A stretch of DNA of 31,207 bases, from IMG/VR virus record IMGVR_UViG_3300007609_000064, positions 1 through 31,207 of that record; one strand, 5' to 3'. Source of the DNA: a virus. Shown piece by piece: positions 16,290-23,830 of the stretch. Position 1 is the first letter of the stretch; every line of letters begins with the position of its first letter. Made by a program: the position numbers and the translations under genes. The notes under the pieces are model-generated. The model was not told the DNA's origin, made no database searches, and saw nothing but the letters and a program-made list of their open reading frames with translations.

Positions 16290-16557
16290 TTACACTTTTT
16301 AAATTTTCTAGTTCTGACTCACAGCGAGTTAGCTTGCGTTCTAGGACGTTTATAGCTGCTCGCTGTTTCTTTGACTGCTCCTCCAAACTGCGAACGTAAT
16401 CAACTGTGGGAATTTCTTTGTGCGATCCGTCCTCGGCAACCATCGTAAAGCGATCTACGCCTTGTGCTCGTAAACCGCCTGTTACACGATTTGGGTTTTT
16501 GTTGGATTCGTTAGGCTGGCTCTGTTTCGAGCCGTACATTTTGCTCAAGTAACTCAT
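16276..16557 (-). CDS. Coiled-coil conserved phage protein, 93 aa
   Basis: The N-terminal 30 residues are polar and disordered-looking (SKMYGSKQSQPNESNKNPN), followed by a short beta segment (RFTMVAEDGSHKEIPTVDYV). A C-terminal coiled coil covers about residues 55-90 (LEEQSKKQRAAINVLERKL and onward). AGGAG lies 6 bases before the ATG, and a perfect T4-type late box TATAAATA sits at 16575-16582. The start is inside the 3' end of the uvdE gene (47-base overlap), so the late box is embedded in uvdE. The function is unknown; the small scaffold-like architecture suggests a structural or assembly accessory. Confidence 0.7.
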   Translation of the reverse strand: MSYLSKMYGSKQSQPNESNKNPNRVTGGLRAQGVDRFTMVAEDGSHKEIPTVDYVRSLEEQSKKQRAAINVLERKLTRCESELENLKSVISRS

Positions 16558-17581
16558 TGTGTTCTCCTACAGCGTATTTATATAGTGCCATGCTGGCTAG
16601 ATTTTTGCCCTTGGCTTCTGTCATGATGTCTGCATGTTCCCAGAATTCAAGTGCCCAGTCATTACAGGCAGTGTTCCACATGTAGTCTGAATGGGCACGC
16701 AGTTTCTGCTTCTTGTAACCCCAATCCAGTAATTCTGCCATATCAGGACGTTGAGTTACAGGATGCAAATTTAAAAGGTCTTCGCGACTGAGAGAATAGT
16801 GTATTACCGGCCGACGAGCACCTCGCCAAGAGTCCATTATGCGCTTAAATCTATCTGACTGGGGCGTAATGTAATGTCCTTCACGGACCCATTCATGGTG
16901 TATATCGAGTACAAGGGCACAGTGGTCGACCAATTCGATGCTGGCGTCTGATCCCCAGCACATTTCGTCGTTTTCGATTGTGATGGTATTTCTTGCTTCG
17001 GGGCTGAGTCGCTTGAGGGCTTTTTTGATCCCTTCTGGACCTTGTCTACCTGATATGTGTACGTTGATCTTAAAATCTTGAAATGATCTACCGTAACCCA
17101 TCCACCTGGCCATATCGGCATGATATTCAAACTCCTCTATGCTTCTATTTACTATATCGGGATTGTCACTAGCAAGAACAGTAAACTGGCCAGGGTGAAA
17201 AGATAAACGAACGTCAAGCCTCCTAGCCAAGGCGCCAACCTCCGCGAACGCTCGTTCTGCATACTGGCGAACGTCCCCACGCCGCCAAAAGTAACTCCAA
17301 GTAGGTTCAGTATAAACAGGAAGACAATCACTGCCCAACCGTACCATCCTAAGTCCATGTGGTAAGTCTCCTACGTATTCTATTAGATTATAATAACTTT
17401 GAATGTTATGTTCCATCAACTCCCATAGACGCTGTTCTGCATCCTCGCGAGATTGACGGTTAAGCCATGCCACGGTTGTAGCACGAGTGTTGAAGGGACG
17501 CTGGATTTCTTCCAGCACTTTTTTCTTCTGATCTTGATCAGGGTGCATGTACTTGCATGCGAAGCCTATACGTTTTGTCAT
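16511..17581 (-). CDS. uvdE: UV-damage endonuclease UvdE family
   Basis: A 356-residue TIM-barrel UV-damage endonuclease, which nicks DNA 5' of UV photoproducts using metal ions. Family motifs are clear: RIGFACKYM at the N-terminus, LSFHPGQFTVLAS (His129), EYHADM (His154), KINVHISG (His175), TIENDEMCWG (Glu203), VLDIHHEW (Asp226, His228, His229), PVIHYSLS (His261) and LRAHSDY (His297). These are the expected metal-binding His/Asp/Glu positions, so the enzyme looks intact. Length fits the family (about 300-400). The start codon is immediately followed by the conserved RIG motif, which fixes it. In a marine phage it would repair sunlight damage. A sigma-70-like box pair lies just upstream (17588-17616). 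Confidence 0.85.
   Translation of the reverse strand: MTKRIGFACKYMHPDQDQKKKVLEEIQRPFNTRATTVAWLNRQSREDAEQRLWELMEHNIQSYYNLIEYVGDLPHGLRMVRLGSDCLPVYTEPTWSYFWRRGDVRQYAERAFAEVGALARRLDVRLSFHPGQFTVLASDNPDIVNRSIEEFEYHADMARWMGYGRSFQDFKINVHISGRQGPEGIKKALKRLSPEARNTITIENDEMCWGSDASIELVDHCALVLDIHHEWVREGHYITPQSDRFKRIMDSWRGARRPVIHYSLSREDLLNLHPVTQRPDMAELLDWGYKKQKLRAHSDYMWNTACNDWALEFWEHADIMTEAKGKNLASMALYKYAVGEHNELLEQNVRLETEPA
16575..16582 (-). promoter_or_regulatory. Perfect T4-type late promoter TATAAATA
   Basis: Exact match to the T4 late consensus on the minus strand, 17 bases before the ATG of the 93-aa coiled-coil gene, with AGGAG between. It lies within the 3' end of uvdE, so that gene would be served late independently of uvdE. 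Confidence 0.65.
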
Positions 17582-17587
17582 GCCTTT

Positions 17588-17616
17588 AGTATACTGCCTT
17601 TATTTCCAATTTGCAA
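17588..17616 (-). promoter_or_regulatory. Possible sigma-70-like promoter before uvdE
   Basis: TTGCAA (17616-17611), 17 bases, then TATACT (17593-17588), 6 bases before the uvdE ATG. There are two mismatches in the -35 and one in the -10. The predicted start falls on or next to the ATG, so it may be a chance match or give a leaderless message. Confidence 0.3.
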
Positions 17617-18337
17617 TCACCCACGGATCATTGCATTTGTGTGGATTTGGATCACCGTGAAATACGGCAATGCTGGTTTCTGGTTTAATTTCTGGCTCGC
17701 CTACATCGGCAAAGTTTCTTCCACCGCGAGGATCAAGTATCATTCTGGGACGATTGCGCATCTCCCACTTGTAGCTCTGTATCCATTCGTCTGGCCAGTA
17801 TTCGTAGTCTTCTTTAATTTTAAAACGGATCCAATCTTGATCGCCTTGAAAGCGTCGAGAATTTGTTCTAGGATCTTTCATAAACTCTTCATACACATAG
17901 CTGTGCTGTCCTGTGTCTAAACGAAAAATGCTAGAGTTAAATTTATCATAATTTGGGTTGCGACATCTGTTAAAATCGCGGATGATGCAGAACTTGCCCG
18001 GCTTATAAGTAAATAAATTATCCATATTCCTAAAGATAACCATATCCAAATCCAGAAACAGCACAGTGCCGTCTAAACCTAGATTTTTGTTAAAGAAAAA
18101 TGGTTTATACCACCAGCCCTCTACATTTTTTGTGACTGGCAGTGGCTCGATGTGAATTTGCGGATCGAGTCCTTCAGGGTCCTCAGTGAAACACACAAAG
18201 TTATAGTTTAGTGTTAGGTTTCTTTTAACCATGTTATACAATGTATTCACATAAGCAGGCGGATATTTTTTGCCATATTTTAGGCAAACTACATAACGTG
18301 GCTTTTCCAATGTGTGTTTCCTGAGTTTTTTCTTCAT
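17600..18337 (-). CDS. GT8-like glycosyltransferase
   Basis: A 245-residue GT-A fold glycosyltransferase. The metal- and nucleotide-sugar-binding DxD is in LFLDLDMVIF (Asp96, Asp98), directly preceded by a WWYKPFFFNK segment. QGDQDW at 164-169 and FHGDPNPHK at 227-235 are the other parts of the family active site. Sugar donor and acceptor cannot be told; possible targets are host surface glycans, a virion protein or modified DNA. The ATG overlaps the TAA of the upstream QueD-like gene, with AAGG just before, so the two are co-translated. Marine phage genomes often carry such genes. Confidence 0.75.
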   Translation of the reverse strand: MKKKLRKHTLEKPRYVVCLKYGKKYPPAYVNTLYNMVKRNLTLNYNFVCFTEDPEGLDPQIHIEPLPVTKNVEGWWYKPFFFNKNLGLDGTVLFLDLDMVIFRNMDNLFTYKPGKFCIIRDFNRCRNPNYDKFNSSIFRLDTGQHSYVYEEFMKDPRTNSRRFQGDQDWIRFKIKEDYEYWPDEWIQSYKWEMRNRPRMILDPRGGRNFADVGEPEIKPETSIAVFHGDPNPHKCNDPWVIANWK

Positions 18338-18921
18338 TAACCTTGAAGTCTTTCTATGGCATCAAGTGGTGCTTCGTACTCCCAGCGAGACTTCATAGGA
18401 AGAGCTTCACCCGAAGGCATTTTCCACTGTGCGTCCGCTTTAGCAGTAGTTTCATCTACTTCTACCATTGCATCATTGCGATCATGTTCGTACACACGAA
18501 CACGTTCCACGTAACAACGTCCGTTTGTTATCTTGTATATATAATGATTGACATGTTCCCAAATGAACAGTGAACTCATTTCCATTGATACACCGCTTGG
18601 CAATACTCGAAGTGTTCCTAACAATCCACCAGTATCTGTCATTGTGTGCGGAATATCTCCAATTCTGGGATCATCCGCAGGTAACACAGTGACATGATCG
18701 AAGTAATATTCCAAGAACTGTTTAACAGGAGCTAAACCACCAAACGGAACTATCCATCCGTGTTCATCTACATCGCCTGCAAATGTGAATTCTACTGAGC
18801 GATCATAACCGTGCACTTGAGCACAGTGTCCGGGAGTGCCATCTGCATTTGCATCAAAATACTGTGCATGTCCGCATGGTAAATTATTATATACTTTTGT
18901 GCTTTTAACTTTAATACCCAT
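18337..18921 (-). CDS. QueD/PTPS-family (6-pyruvoyl-tetrahydropterin synthase-like) protein
   Basis: A 194-residue protein with a T-fold pterin-enzyme pattern. LPCGHAQYF gives the first zinc His (His18), GHCAQVHGYD gives Cys33 and His37, FDHVTVL gives the Asp75-His76 dyad, and VRVYEHD gives Glu145, which would anchor the pterin. In QueD/PTPS the Cys-loop normally reads HGH, but here the second zinc His is Tyr39 (HGY), so zinc binding may be altered. Family members make 6-carboxy-tetrahydropterin for queuosine/7-deazaguanine, or tetrahydrobiopterin; the product here is unproven. GAGGAGG and a perfect late box TATAAATA (18958-18965) lie upstream. It heads a short operon with the glycosyltransferase. 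Confidence 0.7.
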   Translation of the reverse strand: MGIKVKSTKVYNNLPCGHAQYFDANADGTPGHCAQVHGYDRSVEFTFAGDVDEHGWIVPFGGLAPVKQFLEYYFDHVTVLPADDPRIGDIPHTMTDTGGLLGTLRVLPSGVSMEMSSLFIWEHVNHYIYKITNGRCYVERVRVYEHDRNDAMVEVDETTAKADAQWKMPSGEALPMKSRWEYEAPLDAIERLQG

Positions 18922-18957
18922 CTCTTGCCTCCTCGTGAGTAAGTTTGATGCGCAGAA

Positions 18958-18965
18958 TATTTATA
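18958..18965 (-). promoter_or_regulatory. Perfect T4-type late promoter TATAAATA
   Basis: Exact match on the minus strand, 36 bases before the ATG of the QueD-like gene, with GAGGAGG in the leader. It would drive the QueD-like and glycosyltransferase pair. Confidence 0.65.
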
Positions 18966-18988
18966 GAGGGATGAGCGTCTAAGACCTC

Positions 18989-19000
18989 TTAATGCATTAA
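18989..19000. repeat. Perfect 12-bp palindrome TTAATGCATTAA
   Basis: A self-complementary dyad in the 161-base divergent gap between the QueD-like gene and the 998-aa fibre, close to the two opposed late-type boxes. It might be an operator, but chance is possible in AT-rich DNA. Confidence 0.4.
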
Positions 19001-19004
19001 TATT

Positions 19005-19025
19005 ACATGATATTACTTATCATGT
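19005..19025. repeat. 8-bp inverted repeat ACATGATA / TATCATGT
   Basis: Perfect 8-bp arms with a 5-base spacer, only 4 bases from the 12-bp palindrome in the same divergent gap. It could be a protein-binding dyad or a weak hairpin; no T tract follows. Confidence 0.45.
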
Positions 19026-19049
19026 CAAGCAGAAAAAGAAGGATATTCG

Positions 19050-19057
19050 AATAAATA
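19050..19057 (+). promoter_or_regulatory. Late-type promoter box AATAAATA
   Basis: A plus-strand box 25 bases before the ATG of the 998-aa fibre gene, with AGGAG at 19072-19076. It is divergent from the box at 18958-18965. Confidence 0.55.
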
Positions 19058-19082
19058 CACTTAACTAAACCAGGAGTTTCCA

Positions 19083-22079
19083 ATGCCAGCAGCATTTTTC
19101 GATTTTTTTAGAAAGGTTGTTCTCAAGTCGCCAGACGGTTCAACTATTGAGACAGTTATTGAAGCGGACAGTTTCACTGATGAACTGAATATTGTGAGAG
19201 GTCCTGGAGTGGCTTTTAACGGCGACGATGAATCAGACACATTTGAAATTAATGTAGACTACGATTTATCTATACCTGTTGACACCACGGATCTTACCCT
19301 CACAGACATTAATGGAAACACCAGCTCTATCAATTTAGTGCAAGGTGAAGATATTATTCTTACCAGGGTTAACAGCAACACGATAAGAATTGATGCGTCT
19401 AATGTGACCATTGAAATTACCAATATATCTCTAGCTAATCCAATTCAGGTTACAACTTTAGTAGCTCATCAGCTAGTAAACGGAGCCGAGATAACCATTC
19501 AGGATGTTCTAGGAACAACAGAACTGAACGGTAATAGTTACTTCGTTGATGTAATAGACAGTAATAATTTTACACTGTATTCCGATGAAGATTTAACCAC
19601 CCCAATTGATGGAACCACAGGATTTACTTCTTATAGTAGTGGAGGCACCATTCAGGTGCAGAATGTTGCCACTTTAACAGGATTGTTGGACGTTGATATT
19701 GACAATGTTCAAGAAGAAGACGCATTTGTTTATAGAGGCGGACGTTGGATTAACACTGACACTTTGAGTATATCCAGCTTGACTGCGGATTTAACTTCTG
19801 ATAGTCTTCAAGCAATTTCAGATTTAACTATTACCAGCGCCTTTGGCGGGTCTGTTTCTATTACTAACGGTTTTACCACGCAGATTTCTTTAACTCATGA
19901 CACCGGCAATATATCACTGGATGCAGGAAGCACAGTAGAAATTGCTACCACCGACGGGGATATTTTAGTAGGTAATGGTTCAAATACTGTGAGTTTCAAC
20001 AATGGAACCACTGTAGATTTTGCAAATACAACAATTGTAAACGCTGCAATCACAGGCTCATTGACAGGAAATGCTGATACTGCTACTGCCTTGGAAACCG
20101 CAAGGAATATAGGTGGAGTAAGTTTTGACGGTACGGCCGACATCAACTTGCCAGGTGTAAATGCCCAAGGAAATCAAGACACTACTGGAAATGCTGCAAC
20201 CGCAACTGCTCTAGAAACTGCGAGAGATTTCAGCATTACTGGCGGCGGCATAACCGCAACTGCTCAAACATTTGACGGTACTGGAAACATCGTGCTGAAT
20301 GCCAGCGTTGATAACAACAGCATCGAGTTGGGCACCAAGACAACTGGTAATTATGTAGCAACTATCACTGGTGCATCTGGACAAATTGAAGTTACAGGAA
20401 GTGGAACAGAGACCGCCGCTATAACACTAGGGCTACCTAATAATGTGGTTATTCCTAATGATTTGTCTGTCAACGGAGATTTAAATGTTTACGGAAGTGT
20501 AACTTCCATTGAAACCACAAATACCACTATCGCTGATAACATCATAATGCTTAACAGCAATGTCACAAACAATGTTAACGACAGCGGGATAATCATAGAA
20601 CGTGGAGCTGCTGGCGATAATGCAATCATAGCCTGGGACGAATCTGATGATAAATGGATTCTTGGCACAACGACTGCGAATGATGTAAGTGTTGGAGATT
20701 TGACAATAACACCTGCCACGCTGGTAGTTGACAGTATTGAAACTATACAAAGTTTTAGTGGCAACGTAGTTGGTGATATTACCTCAAGCGGCACATCACT
20801 GTTTAATGACATAGAAGTTTCAGGAAATTTCACTGTAGATGCTGTTCAAGGTGATGTAACAGGAAATGTGCAAGGAGACGTATTAGGAGCTGATTCTGCA
20901 ATTTTGGTTGATGGCACCAATAGACAGTTTATAGGAGCAGCTGATACAGCAGATGCTTTTACTACTCCTGTAACAATTACACTTGATGGAGATATTACAG
21001 GACCTGACGTGGTTTTAGACGGTGCAACCAGCAATATCACATTTGAAGCAAATGTTGTAAACGACAGCCATGAACACACTGTTGCGTTTATCACTGATTT
21101 CCAGACTGGAGTTGAAAACAGTTTTGACACACTTATAACTAACGGTACACAAGCTAATGGCATTACTTTTGCAATAGACAAACCAAATGATGCTCTAAAT
21201 GTGTCGCTAGCAACGCCTACTCTTAATTTAACGAACACAGTAGGGGCAGGTATAACTGGATCTGCCACTTTGGATTTAAGTGGAACGATTAATATCGAAA
21301 CTGAATTTGATGGTGAAATTGCTTTAGGCACTAATACTTCTGGTAGCTATGTAGAAAGTTTAGTTGCAGGCACAGGAATCGCACTGGCAAACAACAGTGG
21401 AGAATCGGCAACTCCTACAATTTCTGTTTCTAATATTCCAACTACAGAGCTTAACACGCCTTATATTATTTTAAACGACCAGAGCAACACTGAACAGGTG
21501 GACTTAGGAGAACAGCTAGATTTGATCGGTGCAGACCAGATCGAAATAACTGTTAGCAATCCAAACATTCTCACAATAGGGCACGGAACCAGCGGAGTTT
21601 CAGCCGCAACTTACGGCGGTACAAGCAATTTGGTTTCTATTACTGTTGATGCAGAAGGACATATTACTAGCCTATCAGATGAAGTATTTCCTAGTCCTAC
21701 CGTAACTTTTGATCCAGCCGGACAGGTGATAGGAAGTTTCACCCTTGCAAATCTTGCAGGAACATCTACCCAGCTTGCTCTTAATGCTAATCTAGATGAT
21801 TTGATAGATGTAGTTGTGCCAACACCTTCGGACGGAGACATCCTTGTTTACAACGGCGGAACTTCAAGATGGGTAAACACAGGTACTATAAATAACGACA
21901 TTAAAGGATCTGTTTTCAGTGATGCTAGCGATTTACTAGTTGACGGCGTTAACGGAGAGTTAGTTTATAATCCAGGTAATCCCAGTGACTGGAACGGTAC
22001 GGCTCCTACCACGGTAGGCGAAGCACTGGATAGATTAGCGGCTTGGATTACTGCAAATGGAGGAGCTGGATCACCTTAA
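19083..22079 (+). CDS. Tail fibre protein, 998 aa
   Basis: The only long plus-strand gene. It is a beta-rich, Asn/Thr/Gly/Asp-rich fibre without Cys. Visible parts: N-terminal ELNIVRGPGVAF region; a TLTGLLDVDIDNV...FVYRGGRWINT module (about residues 198-226); two copies of TGNAxTATALETAR (nt about 20065-20106 and 20182-20227), with the phage-fibre phrase GVSFDGTADINLPGVN between them; a SVNGDLNVYGSVTSIETTNT strand block; a second LDDLIDVVVPTPSDGDILVYNGG module near the end; and a C-terminal VGEALDRLAAWI helix. No enzyme domain is seen. AGGAG (19072-19076) and a late-type AATAAATA box precede the ATG. It probably encodes a host-recognition fibre. Confidence 0.75.
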   Translation: MPAAFFDFFRKVVLKSPDGSTIETVIEADSFTDELNIVRGPGVAFNGDDESDTFEINVDYDLSIPVDTTDLTLTDINGNTSSINLVQGEDIILTRVNSNTIRIDASNVTIEITNISLANPIQVTTLVAHQLVNGAEITIQDVLGTTELNGNSYFVDVIDSNNFTLYSDEDLTTPIDGTTGFTSYSSGGTIQVQNVATLTGLLDVDIDNVQEEDAFVYRGGRWINTDTLSISSLTADLTSDSLQAISDLTITSAFGGSVSITNGFTTQISLTHDTGNISLDAGSTVEIATTDGDILVGNGSNTVSFNNGTTVDFANTTIVNAAITGSLTGNADTATALETARNIGGVSFDGTADINLPGVNAQGNQDTTGNAATATALETARDFSITGGGITATAQTFDGTGNIVLNASVDNNSIELGTKTTGNYVATITGASGQIEVTGSGTETAAITLGLPNNVVIPNDLSVNGDLNVYGSVTSIETTNTTIADNIIMLNSNVTNNVNDSGIIIERGAAGDNAIIAWDESDDKWILGTTTANDVSVGDLTITPATLVVDSIETIQSFSGNVVGDITSSGTSLFNDIEVSGNFTVDAVQGDVTGNVQGDVLGADSAILVDGTNRQFIGAADTADAFTTPVTITLDGDITGPDVVLDGATSNITFEANVVNDSHEHTVAFITDFQTGVENSFDTLITNGTQANGITFAIDKPNDALNVSLATPTLNLTNTVGAGITGSATLDLSGTINIETEFDGEIALGTNTSGSYVESLVAGTGIALANNSGESATPTISVSNIPTTELNTPYIILNDQSNTEQVDLGEQLDLIGADQIEITVSNPNILTIGHGTSGVSAATYGGTSNLVSITVDAEGHITSLSDEVFPSPTVTFDPAGQVIGSFTLANLAGTSTQLALNANLDDLIDVVVPTPSDGDILVYNGGTSRWVNTGTINNDIKGSVFSDASDLLVDGVNGELVYNPGNPSDWNGTAPTTVGEALDRLAAWITANGGAGSP

Positions 22080-22087
22080 CGTGATCC
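22068..22087. terminator. Hairpin enclosing the overlapping stop codons of two convergent genes
   Basis: GGATCAC (22068-22074), a 6-base loop, then GTGATCC (22081-22087): a perfect 7-bp stem. The loop holds TTAA, in which the plus-strand TAA (22077-22079) and the minus-strand TAA (22078-22076) overlap. On the plus strand it is followed by a T-rich stretch, so it could terminate the 998-aa fibre transcript. On the minus strand there is no T tract. Confidence 0.5.
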
Positions 22088-22399
22088 GGTTTCTTCTAGA
22101 CTTGATCTAATTTCTTTTTGAATTTCTTTAATATTGTCACTAACGCTGTCAAGCTTATCTTCTGTGTTTTTTAACAGTCTTGCCAGTTGGAAGATTTTAA
22201 TCGTGCTCCACCACCACCAATACACAGACAGGCTGAAAAACAATATTGCCACTAGTACTAATGCGCCGTCAAACACTGATTCGTATCCTATTAAATAAGA
22301 AAAAAACACTAACCCCAAGCATACCATAGGTATTAGTCTGCCTGCCAACTGCCAAATATTGGTTTGTTGTATTATTTCTTGATGTTCTTTGCTAACCAT
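22076..22399 (-). CDS. Membrane protein with C-terminal coiled coil, 107 aa
   Basis: Two hydrophobic segments (about residues 20-38, LIPMVCLGLVFFSYLIG, and 44-62, ALVLVAILFFSLSVYWWWW) form a hairpin in the membrane. They are followed by a charged coiled coil of about 35 residues (NTEDKLDSVSDNIKEIQKEI). I use the ATG at 22399, one base after the stop of the upstream fibre. The GTG at 22447 would add 16 codons inside that gene and has no ribosome-binding site. The stop codon overlaps that of the convergent 998-aa fibre. The architecture (short transmembrane hairpin plus coiled coil) would fit a holin-associated, spanin-like or membrane-anchoring protein, but none is established. Confidence 0.65.
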   Translation of the reverse strand: MVSKEHQEIIQQTNIWQLAGRLIPMVCLGLVFFSYLIGYESVFDGALVLVAILFFSLSVYWWWWSTIKIFQLARLLKNTEDKLDSVSDNIKEIQKEIRSSLEETGSR

Positions 22400-22400
22400 T

Positions 22401-23825
22401 TCATTTACCGATCTGCCCAAACGGTTTCCACTCACCAGGGGAACCACTACGAATACAAACCCAACCTACCCAACCGGTTGGTCTAGGTTTTTCATTCCAC
22501 ACAACGTCGCCTTCTTTCCACACGCCTTGCTTTGGCGCTTCTGTGCCTACAGAAAACTTTTTATCTTCGAACTTTACGGGCCCTGCTGTAACGATATCAC
22601 AGTCTGGACTGTTTACATTGATACCAAGTTTGCCCTGGATCATTGTGTTTGTTTCTATGTTAGAACCAATCACAATCTTGTTGCCTGTTGCTGATATTTG
22701 TATTCTTGGAACATTGTCGGTAACAATGTTTAGAGGGGTTGACGAAAAATTACCAATCTTGCTGGAAGTACCTTCTACGTCAATTATAAAGTCATTGTCA
22801 AGGCTTGCAATACCAATGGTGCCATTTGGCTCTTCTATGCCAAAGCCCAGTCTATTGCTGACATGACTGTAAAATATGTATTCATCTATTTCCACGCTGC
22901 CTGAAGTCTTTAGATTTTGCAGTTTACCCACTTTGGTTAGTTTACTGGAGTAAACTGTGTCGCCTAGTTTTTCTTTTGAAAGAACACTGACTCCGCCAAT
23001 GTGATATTCTTTTTCCTTGCGAATGTCTAAATGCTCAGACATGTAAAATCTATCTGGATCTGGATTGAGAAGCAACTGTCTAGTGGGTCCGTTTCCTACC
23101 CAAAGCAGTCCCTTGCCATAAATGTTGCTGCCTTCGTCTGCGTGGAACTGTAAGGGTTCAGTTCTCTCTAATCTAGTGTCCGCGACATATTCCTCAACAT
23201 TTACTTTTTTTGCAAATATTTCTCCAGCAACTGTGAGGTTGTTGTTAATTCTGGTATTTGAATTGATAGCAAGGGCATTTGAATTTATTTGGTTTACTGA
23301 CAACACATCACTTTTGATGTTGTCGACTACTAATCCTGAATCGTTAACTACTACTTGCAGTCTAGTAGATTTATCCTTGATTCCTATGCTGGAAAAATCA
23401 GCTATTACTCCACCTTTAATATGATTGCCTTTTAAGGCGCCCATCGGAATACTAGTATGATCGATTTTAGCTTTGGAGTTTTTGAGTTTACTGTCAACTT
23501 CCAGCAGTATTTCATCCTTAAGACCAGAAGTGTCTACAATAAGTTCTCCTTGGACTTCTACGCTTCCAGGAAAAACAACATCGCCTACTATGTTTTTGGT
23601 GTGAATGTTCTTTGCGTGTAAGCCGTCATCCTTGACTTTGACTACGAGGTTTTTTGCAATGTCTATAATGCCGGTGCTTTGGAATTCGGTGTATACACCG
23701 CCACGGATAGCATCACCGGTTATGCTGTTCTCAGCCAAACTGGGCTGAGCGGATAAACTCTCAATGGCTTGGTTTAAAGAACTAATGCCCTCTTTTAATT
23801 GATCTATATTGTTGGAACGACTCAT
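22401..23825 (-). CDS. Tail-fibre protein, 474 aa
   Basis: A short N-terminal helix (IDQLKEGISSLNQAIESL) is followed by two tandem copies of a module of about 40 residues. The first is at residues 35-74 (ITGDAIRGGVYTEF to DDGLHAKNI) and the second at 131-170 (LKGNHIKGGVIADF to NDSGLVVDNI). Then come beta-strand repeats with NSNTRINNNLTVAGEI and a C-terminal WVGWVCIRSG...EWKPFG cap typical of marine T4-like fibres. There is no catalytic motif. A late-type GATAAATA box at 23831-23838 is only 5 bases from the ATG. The gene is flanked by a small membrane protein and the 407-aa gene. Confidence 0.75.
   Translation of the reverse strand: MSRSNNIDQLKEGISSLNQAIESLSAQPSLAENSITGDAIRGGVYTEFQSTGIIDIAKNLVVKVKDDGLHAKNIHTKNIVGDVVFPGSVEVQGELIVDTSGLKDEILLEVDSKLKNSKAKIDHTSIPMGALKGNHIKGGVIADFSSIGIKDKSTRLQVVVNDSGLVVDNIKSDVLSVNQINSNALAINSNTRINNNLTVAGEIFAKKVNVEEYVADTRLERTEPLQFHADEGSNIYGKGLLWVGNGPTRQLLLNPDPDRFYMSEHLDIRKEKEYHIGGVSVLSKEKLGDTVYSSKLTKVGKLQNLKTSGSVEIDEYIFYSHVSNRLGFGIEEPNGTIGIASLDNDFIIDVEGTSSKIGNFSSTPLNIVTDNVPRIQISATGNKIVIGSNIETNTMIQGKLGINVNSPDCDIVTAGPVKFEDKKFSVGTEAPKQGVWKEGDVVWNEKPRPTGWVGWVCIRSGSPGEWKPFGQIGK
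23316..23435 (-). repeat. Fibre GGV-module, copy 2, in the 474-aa protein
   Basis: Encodes residues 131-170 and matches copy 1 in the spacing of GGV, the Phe-x-Ser-x-Gly-Ile turn and the Asp-x-Gly-Leu turn. Confidence 0.6.
23586..23723 (-). repeat. Fibre GGV-module, copy 1, in the 474-aa protein
   Basis: Encodes residues 35-80, with IxGGVxxxFxSxGIxD then LxVxVxDxGLxxxNI. The same pattern recurs at 23316-23435. Confidence 0.6.
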
Positions 23826-23830
23826 ACATA

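Noticed and set aside
16837-17130. Minus-strand frame of 97 codons inside uvdE
   Set aside because: Out-of-frame shadow of a clear UvdE coding region; its product is not domain-like and no Shine-Dalgarno was found.
19083-22079. Long minus-strand frames opposite the 998-aa fibre (e.g. at 20846-21331)
   Set aside because: Shadows of a Thr/Asn/Gly-rich gene whose codon pattern keeps the opposite strand open; there are no start signals and the products are low-complexity Ser/Val/Pro.
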